From a virus, in IMG/VR virus record IMGVR_UViG_3300024518_001962, positions 1-60,755 of that record: a stretch of DNA of 60,755 nucleotides, one strand, 5' to 3'. Within the stretch, counting starts at the first letter, position 1. Each line of letters starts with the position of its first letter. The notes beneath the pieces are model-generated. The model was given only the letters and a program-made list of their open reading frames with translations, had not been told where the DNA came from and searched no databases. Below are positions 15,374 through 22,391 of this stretch, in pieces. A program made the translations under genes and the position numbers.

Positions 15374-16113
15374 TCCGGTGTACCCGCCTCTTCTTCCTTT
15401 TTCCAGCAGATTGCATTGAAGTCGCAATATTTGCAGTGGAAGTTATTTTTGTCGGTATATCCACGAGGTATCACCTGGCCAGCATCGGTTGCCTCCAGGA
15501 TTCTGGATGCCTTGGCAACGAGCGAGTCGGCGAAGGCTGGGTGATGCTCGACCAGTTCAATATAGAGTTCGGAGTTGTCCTTGTTCATCATCACGAACAG
15601 TGCCGGGTTAAGCAACTTCATACATTTCTGGTAAAACTGAAGTTGCGCGTAGTACGTTGGGTTGGCCGTAGCTACGCCAGTATCAACAAATTTCTTGAAG
15701 TTTGAATGCTTGATAGACTTGGCCTCAAAAAGGGCCGGGTATGCCATGATCTTCGGCCCGGCATCCACAATGCCATCCACATGGCCTTGCACACGGCCGC
15801 CGCCCATCTCGAAACCATACTGCTTCCCGCCTGGTTGAACAGTGTGAATATTGAACCCGGCATCGCACAGGAGCTCTTCAATGTAATCCTCTACCTTGTC
15901 GCCAAGGCCCCAGATACGAACCATCCGCATTTCTGGGATTGCCTTCGCCTTGGGGGCCAAGAGGTTGTATTGAATCTTCCTCTCGCACTCGTCACCAAGG
16001 CCGGAGCCGCCAATGTAATCTCTTGGCTTTTGCTTCTTGAATTTCCTGAGCTGCCCCTTCTCGATGGCCTTGAGGATAGGAACATTATTGTTGTTCATAA
16101 TCGGGACTGGCAT
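15364..16113 (-). CDS. Cas4/RecB-like Fe-S PD-(D/E)XK nuclease (249 aa)
   Basis: Nuclease core: GHVDGIV (Asp), LFEAKS (Glu-x-Lys) and YYAQLQFYQ (Gln-x3-Tyr). A Cys near residue 43 (GDECERKIQY) and a C-terminal CKYCDFNAIC give the four-cysteine arrangement that binds a 4Fe-4S cluster in Cas4 and AddB nucleases. Probably a 5' or end-processing exonuclease for recombination. SD AAGGAG precedes the ATG. It lies between an HNH gene and the primase. Confidence 0.82.
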   Translation of the reverse strand: MPVPIMNNNNVPILKAIEKGQLRKFKKQKPRDYIGGSGLGDECERKIQYNLLAPKAKAIPEMRMVRIWGLGDKVEDYIEELLCDAGFNIHTVQPGGKQYGFEMGGGRVQGHVDGIVDAGPKIMAYPALFEAKSIKHSNFKKFVDTGVATANPTYYAQLQFYQKCMKLLNPALFVMMNKDNSELYIELVEHHPAFADSLVAKASRILEATDAGQVIPRGYTDKNNFHCKYCDFNAICWKKEEEAGTPEWA

Positions 16114-16568
16114 GTCTTCTCCTTATGTCTTTTGCTATGGCATTTTGGGCAAAGCCAAATAACAACCAGTGGTTTATTGTAATCTTCGTGGTGACCATGC
16201 GCGCTTACAGTAGAATCGCATTCCACACATGAAGTCTTGATTAAACGGCCATCTCTAACCGCATTCCCTACGATGGCATTGGCTTGTCTTTTCTCTGGGT
16301 TATTTTCTTTCCATTTATTGTTAGCCTTTCTTTTTGAGTTCCTTCCATTAACGGTTTGAACGTATTGTCGTGACTTTTCTATTCTGTGTGGAAGTTTGTT
16401 TCTTGCTCTATCTCTTGCCTTGAATCTTTTAATATTTTCAAGTCGGTACAGCCGCATATATTCCCTTGTGCATTTCCCGCACTTACCTAAACGCCCATCC
16501 GCCATCGTAGGATGTTTATAGAATTCAGTCAGAGGCAAGGTCTTTTCACACACAAAACAAGTTTTCAT
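16095..16568 (-). CDS. HNH endonuclease (157 aa)
   Basis: N-terminal C-x2-C (MKTCFVCEK), DGR and C-x2-C pairs, then a basic helix, and a C-terminal HGHHEDYNKPL with CPKCHSKRH: a complete HNH site with zinc ligands. The family is common as free-standing phage homing-type nucleases. ATG at 16568 follows GAGGTGG. It overlaps the nuclease gene by 19 bases, suggesting it was inserted into the replication block. Confidence 0.8.
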   Translation of the reverse strand: MKTCFVCEKTLPLTEFYKHPTMADGRLGKCGKCTREYMRLYRLENIKRFKARDRARNKLPHRIEKSRQYVQTVNGRNSKRKANNKWKENNPEKRQANAIVGNAVRDGRLIKTSCVECDSTVSAHGHHEDYNKPLVVIWLCPKCHSKRHKEKTCQSRL

Positions 16569-16575
16569 AGCCACC

Positions 16576-17103
16576 TCAGAAGGGAATATCCGAATCATCA
16601 ATAGGGCCTGGAATCGCCGGATCTGTTGGGTTGGGCCACGGCATATCGGCATCTGTTACTGGCCCCGTGCGCGGCGGATCCGGCATGGGCGCAAGGCTAG
16701 TGCCGTCTGGGATGAGGCCACCACCAAATACGTTTGGCGGTGGAATAACATTGTCCTTAGCCTTATTGATCGCCTGTTGCGCCTTCTCAGCATCGCCGTC
16801 AGGGATTGGGGTGCTTACCTTGATATCAAAAAACAGGGGGTTGTCTCCATCTGGAATTTGCTCCAGCTTCATATTCTTTTCGAATTCAAGAATAGTGGTA
16901 ATGATAAGCCTTTTGATTTTATCTTCCGTGAGGTCAGACAACCTCAAACCCCAACCGAATTCACCCATCAGTTTTCCCATAGCAGGAAGACAGGCGCCCA
17001 GCGCGTGGTTTTCCTTTTCACCAAAGATGTCGAGAGCGGAGGTGTAGACCGTTTCCTCTCCCTTATTGAATTCCCACTTATCTACCATCTTAGAATTGGC
17101 CAC
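16576..17103 (-). CDS. Protein with SSB-type acidic C-terminal tail (175 aa)
   Basis: Ends PIDDSDIPF, almost identical to the tail by which bacterial SSB recruits replication proteins. The last ~60 residues are Pro/Gly/Asp-rich and disordered, as in SSB. The first ~100 residues look helical rather than an OB fold. Its neighbours are replication genes. It may interact with host proteins that bind SSB tails, or be a divergent ssDNA-binding protein. GTG at 17103 with GAGG upstream is preferred; ATG at 17088 is the alternative. Confidence 0.6.
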   Translation of the reverse strand: MANSKMVDKWEFNKGEETVYTSALDIFGEKENHALGACLPAMGKLMGEFGWGLRLSDLTEDKIKRLIITTILEFEKNMKLEQIPDGDNPLFFDIKVSTPIPDGDAEKAQQAINKAKDNVIPPPNVFGGGLIPDGTSLAPMPDPPRTGPVTDADMPWPNPTDPAIPGPIDDSDIPF

Positions 17104-17548
17104 GATTATACCTCGCCACACACACCTTCCTGAGGAGGGTGATGTTCTTTAAGGAGCAATACCGAATAAACATTGCGTCCAGGGGCGAGGGTTTGCAGTT
17201 TTCCAGCATCCAGGCGGCCAGCCTCGTGATTACTACGTTGTAAGCTTTACTGTCATCTATCGAGGCAATAAGACTGGTCATGTGCGTAGAAACCTCCTGT
17301 AGCGTTGACCCGTACTTGCCACCCCGAATTTTGTGCGCAATCACCTTGCCGAATTTGTGGTAAATCTCCGGTGCTTTCACATCCATCTTGGATGTCACAT
17401 CACCACCAAGAGATAGATTCCCTCTGGCCACATGTGCGTGAGCTCTTTGTCGCCGCCAGCCCACTGACGAGGCGGCAGCCGTAACGCTATCCCCCTTATT
17501 CAGTCTGGATTGAATCTTTTTAAGCGTTGACTTCGTTTCTTTGTCCAT
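17090..17548 (-). CDS. Hypothetical protein of replication block (152 aa)
   Basis: N-terminal ~45 residues are basic and helix-turn-helix-like (SVTAAASSVGWRRQRAHAHV). The remainder is helical. ATG at 17548 follows GAGAGGAA and lies 29 bases inside the helicase gene end. Function unknown; DNA binding is plausible. Confidence 0.6.
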   Translation of the reverse strand: MDKETKSTLKKIQSRLNKGDSVTAAASSVGWRRQRAHAHVARGNLSLGGDVTSKMDVKAPEIYHKFGKVIAHKIRGGKYGSTLQEVSTHMTSLIASIDDSKAYNVVITRLAAWMLENCKPSPLDAMFIRYCSLKNITLLRKVCVARYNRGQF

Positions 17549-19328
17549 TTCCTCTCCTCTCCATTTCACTTTCTATGACGGTACCGAATTTCCGGTATCC
17601 TTTTGTAAACGAGATCATGCATGACGCTTCGTATGAGCTTTCAGGGTTCCCATCCCCGGCCTCCGGGTTCCACTGCATTTTCTTGAGCATCTCAAATTGC
17701 TTATTAGATGGTGGCTTGTGATGCCAGTGGGCCGACTTTTTCGATGAGGTATCATCCTCGTGGGTAGACATGTAATTATTGCAATGAGCAAAGGCTACTG
17801 CCTGTTTACCCACTCCCAGAATTTGCGCTTCCTTTTGCTTTTGCGGGATCCCGATGGCCATCCAGAGGTCTTTGGATATCTCGCCGATGGCTACCATATG
17901 CTCAAATCCATTTGCCACCATCGTGGTTATCGGGCATCCAGACATAAGTTTTGTGACCTCTACCCACCTGAATGGCGAGTTGCTTGTCAGGTTGACGGCC
18001 ACCATCTCGAAATTCTTTATCCTCACCTTTCCAGTTTCGGCATCCCCGCGCATATCCTTCTTGCTGGCCTCCTCTATGGCCTCGAAAATATGGGCACCAC
18101 AGCTAGGGCAATATTCGTCATTATCATGGACGATGACGATCTTCTCGCACTCAGGGCACCGAACATATACTGCGCTCTCGCCCTCTCCGCGCAGCGCCTT
18201 GATCTTTTCGAGGTTCACATCTGACCGGAGGGTGCCATGTGTTTTGATGCTGTCGCCGAAATCCAGCACCATGCAATCAACCTTGTCCATCCACATGTCT
18301 TTCTCTTCCACGATAGGCCGAAGGCCTCGGCCGATCATCTGGATCATCGTGGACTTGGCCGAACAGGAGCGCATGAGCATCACACAGTTGACGGTGGGGC
18401 AGTCGAACCCTTCAGTGAGGATCCCTACATTAAATAAAACCTGATGCTCACCCCTCTCAAACTGATCGGTGATGGCCGCATTCACCTTGTCTGGCAGGTG
18501 CGAGTGGATGAAGTGCGCCTTGTGACCTCTCTCATTAAAGAGGTCAGACATATCCACCGCCTCTTCAATGGTGGTGCAGAAGCAGATGGTGTGCCTCTTG
18601 GAGGCCATGCGCTCCCACTCCTCGGCGATGCGGTACCGCATAGGCTCATAAATGCCGGCCAGCTTCTCGTTCCGCGCTTTCTCGGACATCCTCTCATCGC
18701 GCAATCCATCTATTTCCTTGTCGAGGCCCATGCTAACCACGTAGCTATCGGGCGGCACGAGGTAGCCCATCTCGATCAAGAAATCGGTTTCAATCTTGTA
18801 GGCCACGTTCGTGAACACATCGCCAAGGCCTTTGCCGTCAGCCCTATCTGCCGTGGCCGTGAGGCCAATCACTTTCAGGTTGGGATTAACTTCCCGGTAA
18901 TGCTCGATGGTTTCCGTGTATGTATCTGCGGCGGCGTGGTGCGCCTCATCTATAATAAGATAGTCAATGACTGGGATGAGTTCGAAGTTGCCATCACCTG
19001 AGAGTGTCTGGACTGTAGCGAATATCACCTGCCCATTAACATTCTTCTCGTTACCTGTCAGGGTTCCGGTATTCAACAGGAAATCCGGCGCCACGCGCAA
19101 GAATTTCTCGGAGTTTTGCTTCACGAGGTTTAATCGATGCTGAAGAACTACGGCTATCCCTGACGAGAAGAGCGTGTCTTCGTTGTCACCTATTAAGCGT
19201 CTTATGATTTCGGATAAAATTATGGTCTTGCCAGCACCCGTGGGTGCGATGATTAGCGTATCGAAGAATTTAGCGATCGCCTTCAGTGCTTCCTTAACGC
19301 AGTCTTCTTGGTATTGACGTAAAATCAT
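17520..19328 (-). CDS. SF2 DNA helicase, DEAH type (602 aa)
   Basis: Motif I APTGAGKT (28-35), motif II DEAH (127-130), a LTATADRADGKG motif III, and IQMIGRGLRP motif VI in the second RecA domain. A CPECEKI ... CPSCGAH zinc knuckle lies near residues 390-415. It resembles UvsW/RecG-like phage helicases that remodel recombination intermediates. The last ~130 residues are unrecognised. The mRNA leader before the start holds strong hairpins. Confidence 0.9.
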   Translation of the reverse strand: MILRQYQEDCVKEALKAIAKFFDTLIIAPTGAGKTIILSEIIRRLIGDNEDTLFSSGIAVVLQHRLNLVKQNSEKFLRVAPDFLLNTGTLTGNEKNVNGQVIFATVQTLSGDGNFELIPVIDYLIIDEAHHAAADTYTETIEHYREVNPNLKVIGLTATADRADGKGLGDVFTNVAYKIETDFLIEMGYLVPPDSYVVSMGLDKEIDGLRDERMSEKARNEKLAGIYEPMRYRIAEEWERMASKRHTICFCTTIEEAVDMSDLFNERGHKAHFIHSHLPDKVNAAITDQFERGEHQVLFNVGILTEGFDCPTVNCVMLMRSCSAKSTMIQMIGRGLRPIVEEKDMWMDKVDCMVLDFGDSIKTHGTLRSDVNLEKIKALRGEGESAVYVRCPECEKIVIVHDNDEYCPSCGAHIFEAIEEASKKDMRGDAETGKVRIKNFEMVAVNLTSNSPFRWVEVTKLMSGCPITTMVANGFEHMVAIGEISKDLWMAIGIPQKQKEAQILGVGKQAVAFAHCNNYMSTHEDDTSSKKSAHWHHKPPSNKQFEMLKKMQWNPEAGDGNPESSYEASCMISFTKGYRKFGTVIESEMERRGNGQRNEVNA

Positions 19329-19342
19329 ACTGACCCCAGTGG

Positions 19343-19417
19343 GGCCAGCCCGGAGCGTGAAAGCCGTTTTTTACAGTATCGCAAAAGGAAGCCGATCCCT
19401 TATGCTCCGGGCTGGCC
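19343..19417 (-). promoter_or_regulatory. 14-bp-stem hairpin in the helicase leader
   Basis: A perfect 14-bp inverted repeat, GGCCAGCCCGGAGC at 19343-19356 with GCTCCGGGCTGGCC at 19404-19417, encloses 47 bases. It ends about 15 bases before the helicase start codon. No U-tract follows, so it is not an ordinary terminator. It may control translation or processing of the helicase message. Confidence 0.7.
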
Positions 19418-19422
19418 GTGCG

Positions 19423-19477
19423 GTCATGATTGCCTTTATATAGAAACAGAGCCGCGGATACGCCCAGCAATCATGAC
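19423..19477 (-). promoter_or_regulatory. 11-bp inverted repeat upstream of the helicase leader
   Basis: GTCATGATTGC (19423-19433) and GCAATCATGAC (19467-19477) pair perfectly around 33 bases that include TATATAA. An 18-codon reading frame (ATG in GCAATCATGACC, AAAGG before it) runs into the next hairpin. This gene-free stretch (19329-19488) therefore looks like a structured leader, not empty sequence. Confidence 0.6.
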
Positions 19478-19488
19478 ACGATTAAAGT

Positions 19489-20199
19489 TTACCCAGCCCA
19501 GTCAGGGCGGGTGCCATCCGGGGCACCCGCAGGTGCGCCGGCCGGAGCCGCAGGTGGCGGCGTGAAGCCCATACCACCAGCCGCATTCGCTGGAGCGGCG
19601 CCCGGAGGTGCGGCGGCAGTTCCAATCGCTGGGGCTTGTGTGGCAGGAGCGCCCGGAGGCGCGGCCTGTGGTGGCCCGTTGTGCCAGTCAAACCAGTCTT
19701 TGTGATCGGGCGGGATGCCAGCTACGAGTTTGTTTTTGGCCCCATAGCCACCGCTGGCATCTTCCACGCCAACCTTTCCAAGGAAAACGATGCCATCCAA
19801 ATCCGCCCAGTCGTTTTGAAGGATGCGAGCCGCTGCGCTGTTTTGATCGTTCGCATCAGAGCGAATGCCACGCGCAGATTCGATAATCTGCCTTGTCAGG
19901 CGGCCAGTAACAACTGCGCCTTTCGATTGACCTTTGCCGTTCTGGGTTCCACCCTGGACGGTCTGGTTATTTCTGAACCAAGAATCTTTGTGATCCCCGT
20001 TCACAACAACGAACTTCCATTTCATGAAATACACGTTGGAGTTCGGCTGAGAGGAAGGGAAAAACAAATTACTAGCAGGATTTGCGTTCGCGGCATCTCT
20101 CTCAATTTCGAGCCTGAGAGTAAGTACCGTGTCTTTTGGAATAACTTCATGCTCACCAGAACCTGCATAATCTTCACCACCAAAATCTAATGGACTCAT
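19489..20199 (-). CDS. Putative ssDNA-binding protein (236 aa)
   Basis: The first ~165 residues look beta-rich (FMKWKFVVVNGDHKDSWF, VVTGRLTRQIIESARGI, IVFLGKVGVE) and are followed by an Ala/Pro/Gly-rich disordered tail. That order is typical of phage ssDNA-binding proteins next to Sak4-like ATPases (DUF669-like). It starts inside the ATPase stop codon. Assignment rests on fold impression and context. Confidence 0.55.
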   Translation of the reverse strand: MSPLDFGGEDYAGSGEHEVIPKDTVLTLRLEIERDAANANPASNLFFPSSQPNSNVYFMKWKFVVVNGDHKDSWFRNNQTVQGGTQNGKGQSKGAVVTGRLTRQIIESARGIRSDANDQNSAAARILQNDWADLDGIVFLGKVGVEDASGGYGAKNKLVAGIPPDHKDWFDWHNGPPQAAPPGAPATQAPAIGTAAAPPGAAPANAAGGMGFTPPPAAPAGAPAGAPDGTRPDWAG

Positions 20200-21080
20200 G
20201 ATACCTGCTCCTTTTCAGGGGGGGTAGACTCTTCCGATTCGGCAATCTCTGCCGGTGCGGGAAGGTCAAAGTTTAAAGACTTAAAGAGATCGGCTGATCT
20301 TGGCGCTTGTAGCTTCTTGATGAGGGCACCTAAATCCGGCTTCTCAACCACCTCCAGTTTTCCTGCCCTATCTTTTGCCGGTAAACCCCAAGGGTTTATT
20401 TTCCGGCAAACAAATGCGCGATAAGGATTCGGGGTGAATTCGTCCATGAGTGTCATCGTGATCAATTCATCCACGATGCCCGGAAGTTCATCTCCGGTTT
20501 TTGAACCCTCGATCTGGAGGTTGTAACTCTGGAAGCCATTGTCATCAGTTCGCTTGTTCAAGATCGACAAAAAGATGACATGCATGTGCCTGGCTTGCTG
20601 AAGCTGGGTAAGCCATTTCATCATATTTTGGCCGTGCGTTCCGTAGGCCTTTCGACCATCCTTCATGCCTTCAGCCGTGTTAGAGGTTTCCTGAAAAGAA
20701 AGACGGCCCGTGTGTGTCAGGCTGTCAACGAACAGGTATTCAAATAACCCTCCCTCAATCTTCTCGTAGAGGGCTTTGTATTTCTTTTTGCAATGCTCGA
20801 AATGCACTCCGCTGTACTGCGTTTTAATCTTGGCCAGTGCCGGGTTGACGCCACCAATCATTACAGCCAAATCCGTGCATTCTTCCCACGTTTTAGGCCG
20901 AACCGTAGTGCCTTCCCATTCATCCACCGCCAGATCGCCAGCTTCAAGATCGACAAAAAGCGTACTTTTGGGCGGAAGAGAAAAGAGTTGAGTTGTTTTC
21001 CCAATCCCATGAGAGCCAACAAGGGCAATCTTTTGCCCTCGCTTCTCCTTTTTTCTTTCCGTCTTGGTCACCATGTCCAT
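20196..21080 (-). CDS. Sak4-like (AAA_24) recombination ATPase (294 aa)
   Basis: Walker A GSHGIGKTT (22-30), followed by LFVDLEAGD, and a Walker B-like YLFVDSLTHT at ~118. These mark the AAA_24/Sak4 single-strand annealing or RecA-like ATPase family of phages. It probably acts with the adjacent ssDNA-binding protein and the nuclease genes in phage recombination. GAGGAG precedes the ATG. Confidence 0.85.
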   Translation of the reverse strand: MDMVTKTERKKEKRGQKIALVGSHGIGKTTQLFSLPPKSTLFVDLEAGDLAVDEWEGTTVRPKTWEECTDLAVMIGGVNPALAKIKTQYSGVHFEHCKKKYKALYEKIEGGLFEYLFVDSLTHTGRLSFQETSNTAEGMKDGRKAYGTHGQNMMKWLTQLQQARHMHVIFLSILNKRTDDNGFQSYNLQIEGSKTGDELPGIVDELITMTLMDEFTPNPYRAFVCRKINPWGLPAKDRAGKLEVVEKPDLGALIKKLQAPRSADLFKSLNFDLPAPAEIAESEESTPPEKEQVS

Positions 21081-21083
21081 AGC

Positions 21084-21557
21084 TTATCGCTCCTCTATTG
21101 AGAAGGTAGGCTCGGACGCTGTGACCGTACGGCCGCCATCCAGTTTATCCTTCACCATGGGCGCGGCCTTGTCGTACTCGGTTTCCTTGATGCTGAATTT
21201 CGCGTTGATGTAAGGTGCGGCTTCTGGATCGATCTTTTGCAGGTTTTCGAGATGCCCCTGATCCCACTCCACCTTCTTTTTGATGTTTATTTTGAGGGTG
21301 TGAAGTGGCCCGAAGTGCTGACTCACCGTTCCGGTGTCCTTGCCTTCAAGGGCAAAGAGATGTTTGGTTGTTGCGTGGTGATGTTTTGCTAGAAGGGATT
21401 GAACTCTTTTCTTTGCAGATTGGCCCAGCTTGATTGTTGCCTCGGCCAGTTCCATTACTTCTTTGCCGAATGCTGGATTGTAATCCTCGTCCGGCCCTAG
21501 TGTCTTCAGTATTTCTTCCAGTTCTTCCATGGAAGTCTGAAGCTTCGTCTTTGCCAT
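21084..21557 (-). CDS. Recombination-block hypothetical protein (157 aa)
   Basis: Helical N-terminus, then a KKKVEWDQGHLENLQKI and VKDKLDGGRTV pattern seen in phage proteins coded beside Sak4 ATPases. AGGAG is 7 nt before the ATG. No function can be assigned. Confidence 0.65.
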   Translation of the reverse strand: MAKTKLQTSMEELEEILKTLGPDEDYNPAFGKEVMELAEATIKLGQSAKKRVQSLLAKHHHATTKHLFALEGKDTGTVSQHFGPLHTLKINIKKKVEWDQGHLENLQKIDPEAAPYINAKFSIKETEYDKAAPMVKDKLDGGRTVTASEPTFSIEER

Positions 21558-21675
21558 GTTTCTACTCCTCGCAGGGCGTAAATTTTGATCAGCTTGGCCT
21601 CGCCGCGCTTCTCGTTTTGCCGTGCATTTGGGAAATTAGAATTTACTGCGCTGCCGGAATTACCCGGCGATTCAT
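21506..21675 (-). pseudogene. Possible frameshifted small gene or leader peptide
   Basis: An ATG at 21675 behind a perfect SD (AAAGGAGGAAACATC) opens a frame of only 10 codons (stop 21643-21645). In the -1 frame the sequence stays open for ~55 codons and reads as natural protein (NSNFPNARQNEKRGEAKLIK) but has no start codon. Either a base was lost (decay or sequencing error), or a -1 shift joins them, or the short frame is a leader peptide. A small hairpin (GCCGG/CCGGC) lies inside the short frame. Confidence 0.45.
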
Positions 21676-21690
21676 GATGTTTCCTCCTTT

Positions 21691-21760
21691 AGTAAGTCCA
21701 TGGAACTAAATGTAAATTCAAGTGACATTAAACGTACACTCAAATAACAGGACAGTCAAC
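21691..21760 (-). promoter_or_regulatory. AT-rich upstream region of the recombination operon
   Basis: On the minus strand TTGACT (near 21755-21750) stands in AT-rich DNA with several TACRTTT-like blocks but no good -10 at 16-18 bases. It precedes the strong SD at 21683. A promoter or operator is likely by position, not by a clean match. Confidence 0.35.
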
Positions 21761-22096
21761 CTATTTTACTTCAGTTATAAACACATCATATAGTGCCTCG
21801 ACAAGTTTTTTCTTCAACCTGTAGACTGGATTTTTTGCAGTATAATCAGATTTCACATCCTCAACGATGGTTTTCCCTTTAGAATCAACGTAAACGAAGT
21901 CTGCCAGGTAGTAACAAATCTTCGCGTCATTGACGATGCAATCAAATTTAACCTGCAATCTTAATTCGGTTATTTTGCCCTTATTAAGATCCTCTTTTAG
22001 TTGAAGGTAACGAATCGCTTCCTTTTGGGAATCGAAAGTGATACCGTCAGTGACCGTTTTCTTCGCACGGAATTTACTGTGAAACCTTCGTACCAT
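21761..22096 (-). CDS. DUF1064-type PD-(D/E)XK endonuclease (111 aa)
   Basis: Starts MVRRFHSKFRAKKTV at 22096 with GGAG upstream. FDSQKEAIRYLQL (Glu), YYLADFVYVD (Asp) and TIVEDVKS (Glu-x-Val-Lys) form the usual active-site series of small phage nucleases of this family, thought to act on branched DNA or as resolvases. The in-frame extension to 22249 is Ser-rich shadow sequence of the plus-strand gene. Its start codon overlaps the region just before that divergent gene. Confidence 0.8.
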   Translation of the reverse strand: MVRRFHSKFRAKKTVTDGITFDSQKEAIRYLQLKEDLNKGKITELRLQVKFDCIVNDAKICYYLADFVYVDSKGKTIVEDVKSDYTAKNPVYRLKKKLVEALYDVFITEVK

Positions 22097-22112
22097 GAGA
22101 GAGAGGCTCCAA

Positions 22113-22391
22113 ATGGATAGAAAAGAAGTTCTCCATATGACATCTGAGAAGATAAATGAACTGGCAGAAAGTGTACGCGATGAACTGGAAGTGTCAAAGC
22201 CGGAAGAAATTTTCGGAACGATCCTGATTTGCCTGACCAGGCAATTCAAGGCGGCGATTTCAGTGAGAGAGTTGGCCTACGGTTTGAATTCCGTTGCCGC
22301 CATGATTCTCGAGAACTCATCCGATGAAGATAAATTGTTCAGACAAATGTTTCCGCGCATGCCGGATGGGTTTAAGCCTACTGATAATTAA
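22113..22391 (+). CDS. Lone plus-strand gene, helical protein (92 aa)
   Basis: The only convincing gene on this strand. ATG at 22113 has GAGAGG six bases upstream. The protein is charged and helical (TSEKINELAESVRDELEV, RELAYGLNSVAAMILENSS) with natural composition. It fills exactly the space between the nuclease start and the end of the 1061-aa gene, overlapping the latter's stop by four bases. A second, SD-less ATG lies at 22095. Position at the junction of the replication and virion blocks suggests a regulator or host-interaction protein; no family recognised. Confidence 0.65.
   Translation: MDRKEVLHMTSEKINELAESVRDELEVSKPEEIFGTILICLTRQFKAAISVRELAYGLNSVAAMILENSSDEDKLFRQMFPRMPDGFKPTDN

Noticed and set aside
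15706-16182. 158-aa plus-strand frame
   Set aside because: Opposite the Cas4-like nuclease, whose active-site residues are intact; no SD.
17854-18444. 196-aa plus-strand frame
   Set aside because: Complement of the SF2 helicase motor region; Ser/Thr/Pro bias typical of antisense frames.
22097-22249. N-terminal extension of the DUF1064-type nuclease
   Set aside because: Ser-rich shadow of the plus-strand gene; the ATG at 22096 starts the conserved domain.
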